Shown here: piece by piece, positions 57,781 to 64,000 of the stretch
How positions within the stretch are numbered: position 1 is the first letter of the stretch
Layout of the letters: every line of letters starts with the position of its first letter
Assembly: GCA_004794785.1 (NCBI GenBank)
Contig: SJOL01010112.1
Location: 654,543-718,542, forward strand
From: Opisthorchis felineus
Taxonomy: Eukaryota; Platyhelminthes; Trematoda; Opisthorchiida; Opisthorchiidae
Direction: 5' to 3'
DNA length: 64,000 bases
The notes under the pieces: model-generated
What the model was told of the DNA's origin: nothing
Database searches by the model: none
Seen by the model: only the letters and a program-made list of their open reading frames with translations
Made by a program: the position numbers and the translations under genes

Positions 57781-57946
57781 CGGTCGAGAAAGCTCAGTGG
57801 TTAAGGCACGAACTTACTGACAGGAAGGTCCGCAGTTCGAACCCAACCCCGGCATCTCGACTGCTCCTGTTTAGGCTCGGGCAACCTGGCAGTATCTCAG
57901 ACCTCGTGCTTTGTTCGGGAGGCATGACAGTTAGGCTTCGAAAGGG
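57781..57946 (+). mobile_element. tRNA-derived SINE
   Basis: One of the best-kept copies: ggtcgagaaagctcagtggt (A box), gttcgaacccaac (B box), ggcatctcgactgctcctgt, cgggcaacctggcagtatct. The 3' block is shortened after ggcttcgaaaggg. Confidence 0.9.
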
Positions 57947-58369
57947 GAGTAGGTACATTATTTTGGACCGTTTTCCTTTAGAGAAGAAGACTGCTCTGCA
58001 ATAATCCCCTATCCTCTCCTCTTCTTCCCACTCTCTATTAAGGTCCTCTTTATGCACGGTGGCATGGCAGTCGACCGTCAGTGGGTACGACTGGTTCGTT
58101 GTCGCCAACGAGGATGACGATTTGTCTTACGTAGACCTAAAAAGCGCGATAAAATCAGCAACACAAACCAAATAGATGTTCCATAAAAAGCAATGGGCAG
58201 TACTTGTACCGAACCATCGGAAGGTCGACGCCAGCAACACTTTCGAGACGTCAGCGTACAAAAGCCTGAAGAAGCTCCACACCAACTGTTCGCAGAAGTC
58301 ACGTCTGGCAAACATACAACACGGCCTTTACTGTAGCCTGGTACACATTACCTCTGAGATCGAGTGATA

Positions 58370-59040
58370 TGCCTTTTTGACGCCACAATTGACGCGAATT
58401 GGTAAACTCGCTTAAGGCCTTTGAGATTCGTGCACTGACTTCATCAGACACACTGCAGTCAAAGCTAATACAACTACCGCGGTATGTGAAATTATCCACA
58501 AACCCCAGTGCCTCTCCTTGAATTGAAACTGTATGTCCTGAAACGTATTGTAGGTGCAAAGTGCATACCGAAAGATGGTATGATGGTGGTCAGTTTATTC
58601 AACAGTGCTCGTGCTTGGCCTTCGTCTACCAAGATTAAGACGGTGTCGTCTGCATTGTCCAGACCGACAGGGTTCTCACCAGCAATGAGGTGAAAACTTC
58701 CAGCATTTGTCTCACTACTTCGACCACGGAGGTGGACAAAAACGGAGAGTGAAAATTCTTGGCGGACACCACTTATTGTGCGGATGCCTTTACAGAGTTT
58801 CCCATACGTTCTCGCGCCCGGGAGTATGTGAATATAAGGACCAGATTATGTTCACAAACTTTGGGAACTACCCCTCTTGAGAAGGTGTAGCGAGTACTGA
58901 CCAATCTAAAGAGTCGAACACACCTTGAGGTTAGGGTACACCAAGGTTGTGGGTAATCTATACATATGGCGTTGCTCTAGCACCTGATGAAGTGCGAAGA
59001 AGTGGTCGAAGCATAGGCTGTTTAATATCTTCGTTTCCGT
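58370..59040 (-). mobile_element. RTE-like LINE fragment, RT palm and following region
   Basis: Minus strand: ...CFDHFFALHQVLEQRH-like start near 59,000, ARTYGKLCKG near 58,800, NADDTVLILVDEGQARAL near 58,640 (catalytic box as NADD), and then FVDNFTYRGSCISFDCSVSD, EVSARISKAL and YQATVKAVLYVC down to 58,300. Broken by stops and frameshifts; 5' and 3' ends absent. Confidence 0.85.
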
Positions 59041-59811
59041 TCAATATTATCGGTGACTTCTCCAGTAGAAATGTCAGATAATCCCATATATGGTGGTGGT
59101 GAGTTAAAGGAATCACTCCGGGGACCAGAATCCGCATACTACATTGTATTAGTTTGCGACTGTGAGAGTCCAGACCTAAAGCGGTTACCTTGTTGTGGTT
59201 GTCGGGCTTCTGTGCTGCAAAGATCCTCCGGGCTACACTGGCTGGAACTCACTCCCCCAAGGCTCAACCACGCAAGGAAAGTCAGCGGGGAGCAGACCGA
59301 CGAAGAAAAGCGAGTCCCCGTACTGCGAGAAATCGTATTACGAGACGGTCTGGAGGTAAAATCGTACAGTTCTCTAAAATGAGTGTGAAGGCAGTATGGC
59401 ATTGCCCCCAGGCGACCAGCAAGTTCATATTTATGGAAGCAGCGATGCTGCCTTCACCCGAGAAAGGACGGGTTAGAAAAAGTCGTTCTAAAGACCGTCC
59501 ACTTCGATTGCCCAACGGCTGACCGAGACCGTCGGCACATTATCCAATACGGTTGACATCGTTTTAAAACCGGAGACTGGTGCTGCCCAAAAGGCACCTG
59601 CTGTGCACAGAGGCATTACGAGTGAAATAGTAACACCTTACTCCCTACGTTCTCGGGCCAGACCGGCCCCTTCCAATCAAATAGGTCAGGCTGCTGAGTC
59701 ATTGCCCCGGGAAGGGTCCCACAAAAAATCCTAACAACTGTTGCGTCGCGGTTCAGACTTGAATCAAAGGTTACGAGCAGGGTCCCCAAACAAAACCCTC
59801 CATCGTATAGA
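59041..59811. other. No recognisable feature
   Basis: Overlapping open frames on both strands at 59,053-59,522 reflect a GC-richer patch; no family recognised. Confidence 0.45.
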
Positions 59812-59901
59812 CGTAAAAACATCATAAACGAGAGATTGAGCGGAGTTCCAGACGAGTCTCCCGTGAAAAACCAAATTGGTATACAAATGAGTGTAGTTCG
59901 C
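59812..59901. mobile_element. MITE fragment (right end)
   Basis: acatcataaacgagagattg, then gagtctcccgtg, ccaaattggtatacaaatga and gttcgc followed by TA: the right terminal part of the element at 33,053-33,424. The left end is missing. Confidence 0.7.
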
Positions 59902-60179
59902 TAAAACCCTACATCCTCCCATTGCCTTATGAGCCAGGTTTTTTAGTCAAACGCTCAAGGTGGGGTACCTCAACTAAACCTCCTTCTTCGGCTTGGGCAA
60001 CCTGAGAGTATCATTCGTACTTGCAGCTCGTCGCTCACTGGCCCTCCTACACACCCCTACCCCACCCATCGAGTGATACAGTGTGATCAACACACCTGTC
60101 GGTCGCCTAGAGATTATACGGTGTCTAAACTATCGCCCAGAAGAATAAACCAAAATAATCACTTACTAACTTCAAAAGA

Positions 60180-61990
60180 TTTCAACTACGTTGAAGCCTT
60201 TAATGTGGGCAACAGACATCTCCTCCTGAAACCTTGCTTTCCCCATCTGTCGATGTATGTTATGTCTCCGAAACACGAATACAAGACCCAACCTCGGTCG
60301 TGAACCTCAAGCGGCTTAGGACGAGCTCAACTGTTCCACATTTCACTCTTCGGGTATCTGGTGATTCTGACGCAATGGCTCGTGGCATCTACGGTGTGGC
60401 AATTGAACTCAGCCACAAAACTGAAAGCGCTTTGGATCCCAATAAACAATCATCTTTGCGGTGTGCGGTCGTCTGGCTCAATGAACATCAATGCACCTGG
60501 CCCGGTTGGTCTGCATCCCGGACTCTTCAAAGGTGATGAGGTCCTGGTGAACAGTCCAATAACCACATTGCAGAAGATTTGGAACGAAAACAGAATACTA
60601 GTCACAGGAGCTCCTCTACCGTCATTCCAGTTTTCAAGAAGGGCACAAGAACGTCATCCGAAAACCATCGTGGCATCAGTCTGGCATCCGTTGCATCTAA
60701 GGAGCTCTCTGGCATTGTTTTGCGCAGGTTGATCGATTATCGGGAGACAGATTCGTGAGAATCAAGCTGGGTTTCGCCCTGGCCGAGGATGCATCGGCCA
60801 TGTCTTCACCTTGAGAAAGGTTATTGAACACCGCCATTCTTTCAAGCGTCCCATGTTGGTCGATTTTCTGGATCCGAAGGCGGCTTTCGGCTCTGTCAAT
60901 CGTTAGAAACTTTGGCGGTGTCTGGAGACCAAGAGTGTCCCTTCTAAATGTATATATCTTATGAGGGCACTGTAAGCGAACTCCCTTGGACGGGTACAAG
61001 TATACGGAATGCTTTCGCCTGAGTTCACCACGTCCAGTAGTGGAAGACAAGGCTGCCCTCTCTCGCCTTCCCTCTTCAACATTATCACTGTGCTGCCTGA
61101 AATTTCTCAGCCTGTCTCTGGGACCTCAAGGTTCGAAATTCTCCACGCACGCCCGATCACAGACATCGAGTACGCGGAGAATATTGCCCTCCTTGGTTCA
61201 GATCCTTCAAAAATTCAAACCATTTTGAGTAACCTAAATGATTCTGCAGCACGGTTTGGCATGCGCTTCACACCTACAAAGTGTGAAATACTGCTACAAG
61301 ACTGGGTGAGATCAAATCTAAACCTCATGCTTGCAGACGAGGCAACCGACATTGTAGCTAAAGTTGTTTACCTAGATACCTATATAAGTTCCGGTGGGCT
61401 AAGTGGAGATGAGACTACTACTCGAACAGAGAAGGCCAGGGCAGCTTTGCCAACCTCCGACCCTTAAGGCGTCGACGTGGAGTCAGTTTGTCTGTCAAGA
61501 GCAGAGTTTACACCGCGGGAGTGTGATCCAAACTGCTTGATGGATCAGAAACATGAACTCTGCACGCAGGGGATATATGAAAGCTGTTAGTGTTTGACCA
61601 TCGGTGTCTCCGAAGCATTGGTCTGGTCTAGTGGGAACATCGGATTAGTAATGCTGAGGTAGGCCAGGTCATTGAATACACTCTCCCACGATATATGAAT
61701 TATTCACGCTTCATAGGTTACGCTGCTTAGATGTACTCCGCATGCCAGGCCGCCTGCCTCGCACAGTTCTGTCCTGAGTGGAAGCGACCGAGAGGTGGAC
61801 AGTGTATGACTTTGCAACGAAGTATGAAAACACTAACCAGTATACTGAGTCGGGTGGACAACTGCCGCCTCCCTGGATGGGAGCCCTGGGGTTCAACTGG
61901 TTAAAGATAATGGCAGAAATGCCAGTCATTGGCGCCCTGCACCAAAGCTATTGCCTTCAATACGTAGCTACCCAGTTCCCGAACTAACTG
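60180..61990 (+). mobile_element. RTE-like LINE, long internally deleted copy
   Basis: Plus strand, in order: endonuclease start (AFNVGN near 60,214; VDVCYVSETRIQDPTSVV; LRVSGDSDAMARGIYGVAIE), then, after a deletion, the RT N-terminus (NAPGPVGLHPGLFKGDEVLV), GFRPGRGC, RPMLVDFLDPKAAF, GRQGCPLSPSLFN, ITDIEYAENIALLGSD (catalytic YADD changed to YAEN), RFGMRFTPTKCEILLQDW, VVYLDTYISSGGLSGDE, HRCLRS, WEHRISNAEV and a C-terminal trail to about 61,985. The rest of the endonuclease is missing, and stops and frameshifts make it inactive. Confidence 0.88.
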
Positions 61991-62189
61991 AATATGCCAC
62001 TACCTCAAATGTTTGGCTGTATCCCCCAAAAATTCCCACTTTCCGGTGATCGGAAATGTAGCACCTGGAACCAATGTATCCACGGTACGTGGCTTATAGC
62101 TGATAAAATGGAATTGGTTGACGCACACAGACTCGTACGCAGTTATAATGAGCACAGGAAAATATTGGGAACATATGTCTCTCAACTCG

Positions 62190-63240
62190 ATTAATCTATA
62201 TTCCAGTCACTGGAAGCCAAACAACGCAACACGACTGCGGACCGCACTGGCATGTCAAAGGCTCGTGGGATAAAAGAATGTGGTATTCAGGCCAGAGGCT
62301 TGATATCCTACAACATTCCAGAAGCTACTGGATCAGAACGGTTCGTCAGGCCGGAGAACCGCGAAATCGCAGAAAAAATCATCTCAGACCTGATACAGGG
62401 CACCGACGACGACATAGCTATCGAACAGAATCGGTTCCAAACTACTCAGAGAAGGACCGAGGCCGCTGAAGGTAGCGTTCGATTCACCAGCCGCACCCGA
62501 AACTGTCTGGCGAACGGAGACTCAGAAGTTCGGTTATGACCACGCCAACTGAAGTGAGCATACGGGCGACTGCCGGTGCCAGCTGCGGAGCAGATCTCAA
62601 CATCAGTGATGAAATGCCTTGTCAGCATACCACGATATCCCCAAAATGGGAGCAACTGTGAAGTGATACCATGCACTCTCACCATCGGAGGGACCTCCGT
62701 ACATTGTCGCGGTCATCCATCGCAGCCCAAGAAATACGGATCCCAGTTGGAAGCAACTGCTCAGGCAATGTGTTGGGCGCAACCGCATGTTGGTCACAAA
62801 GGACTTCGTCTTCCCAAACATAGACTGGCGCACTTGCAGCCGACAAATCAACATAACAGACGTCATTCCTTGGGCGATCGATTGAAGTTGGATTACCTCA
62901 AGATGCCAAGTAGCCGACAAGCATGCATCCAGGCCCACGCCCTTCGATACTAAACCTGTTTTTCACGAACTCCTCACAGCAGGTGGCCGCTGAAACAGTG
63001 ACCATAATAAGGTGTTCCCCACGATGGGCTACAGGACGCGTAACATCCCAAGCGCGTGTCCAACCTCTTGGAGGATTGACCGATGGGCGATGATTTCGGG
63101 TACCACACACCTGGACTGAGGAGTAGGTCAGTCCGTAGACGGTATGTGGCTTGAAATCTGCGACATTGTGACAATGATAAAAGGATATGTTCCATGGAGG
63201 AAAGAAGGGTAACACAATACAGACCCCTGTGGATGTCAAC
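62190..63240 (+). mobile_element. CR1-like LINE fragment (ORF1-like part and endonuclease remnant)
   Basis: Plus strand. 62,300-62,540 resembles the RNA-binding ORF1 segment of CR1/Jockey-type LINEs (SYNIPEATGSERFVRPENRE, then IISDLIQGTDDDIAIE, and in a shifted frame KVAFDSPAAPETVW). From about 62,690 an endonuclease-like run follows: PYIVAVIHRSPRNTDPSWKQ, then VTKDFVFPNIDW (for the usual GDFN.P.IDW), and NSDHNKV (for the catalytic SDH box). Stops and frameshifts are frequent. A different family from the RTE-like copies. Confidence 0.65.
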
Positions 63241-64000
63241 AGAATTACCTAAACGCAGATGAAAAACCAAGGCCTAGACCCATTACGAAAACACCAGTAA
63301 ATAATGCGCCTACAACAGGCAAGAACTACTGCAAAATAAATGCAAACAAATGACGATGGTTGCCAGGCGAACCTTCGCGGAAACTTTGGTACAATCCGCA
63401 AAAACAGCACCCAAGAAGATATACGTCTACATAAACCGGTGAAGGGATGACAAGGAACAATTGCCAGGAATAGCAAGGTCTGGCGGCTCGCTAATCACAG
63501 ACGGTTAATAGTTCAATTCAATTCAGTTTTTAAGCTCGCAAATCGTACACCGATGTGCAACGGTTCCAACTGCAACAGCATCGTTCACTGAGGCTAATAA
63601 TAAGGAAATGTGAGCCCCACGTTGGGGGCGACAGCTCAATCAGCTCATTGATGTCAAATGATTATTTGTCCGGTATGGCAGTGGGTTATAGCCACACAGT
63701 GAAGGCGACAGTTTTGCTAAGGTTGCACCACAAAGCCACATCTGTCAGGGTCACTGGTTTGCCTCGTCCCGTGTTCCCTAACCGGGAGATGGCAGTTATC
63801 AACGCAACTCGGTTGACTGGCAACGGTTTCCACGCCTCCTTTGCCAAGTAATGGACTGTCCGCCTCTGTGTCATCTGCATCTGATACAAGGCTGAGGGGA
63901 GAGGGTTCTACAAGGCAAACGGCCCTCTGGCAAACAAAGTGCATGCCCTATACATTGTAACCTGTGGAGGGAGACCAGCTGGCCTGTCGGAAAATAAACT
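63241..64000. other. No certain feature
   Basis: May continue the CR1-like element (a frame with QFNSVF near 63,515 is suggestive of the segment before the RT), but nothing is firm. Confidence 0.35.

Noticed and set aside
59053..59522. Overlapping frames of about 110 codons on both strands.
   Set aside because: Open on both strands over the same stretch, typical of a GC-richer non-coding patch; no homology recognised.
59985..60025. Short SINE-like piece (cggcttgggcaacctgagag).
   Set aside because: Only about 30 nt resemble the SINE body, with no head or tail; too little to call.

Overview
This window is nuclear DNA from an animal, most probably a parasitic flatworm (Platyhelminthes; a digenean or a cestode with a large repeat-rich genome). 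Three things point that way: the tropomyosin exons read like flatworm tropomyosin as I remember it; the non-LTR retrotransposons are RTE-like and CR1-like of the kind common in trematodes and tapeworms; and there are short introns, long gene-poor stretches and many decayed repeats. Nothing looks prokaryotic: there are no operons and no long intact ORFs, and almost every open frame here is chance or a repeat remnant. I cannot fix the genus.

The one well-supported gene is a tropomyosin on the minus strand, at 51,348 down to 37,046. Only the 3' part is visible, corresponding to exons 4-9 of the classical 284-residue layout (residues about 125-284). The exon sizes (118, 71, 76, 63, 70 and 83 nt to the stop) are those I know from vertebrate TPM genes. 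The striking point is that every one of these six exons is present twice: one canonical and one strongly divergent copy. Each pair has the same length, splice phase and heptad register. The divergent copies keep most core a/d residues while the surface has diverged, so they look like functional alternative exons. The order within pairs alternates along the gene, so this is not a simple gene duplication. Two alternative last exons (38,902-38,984 and 37,046-37,128) give two C-termini of equal length. Exons 1-3 were not found and probably lie beyond 64,000.

The left part (1-36 kb) has no confident gene. It holds RTE-like LINE remnants on the minus strand (597-1,087; a nearly whole but decayed copy at about 3,638-6,575; an internally deleted copy at 17,640-18,380). 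It also has an unclassified interspersed repeat in two copies (1,370-2,190 and 8,400-9,330), tRNA-derived SINEs, and mariner-like MITEs with TA ends. One place, 12,071-12,290, looks like a TATA box followed by a short secreted-protein reading frame and may be a small gene or first exon.

The right part (51.4-64 kb) would be the 5' intron of tropomyosin. It is crowded with SINEs, RTE-like fragments on both strands (54.9-55.9, 56.5-57.0, 58.4-59.0, 60.2-62.0 kb) and a CR1-like LINE fragment (62.2-63.2 kb).
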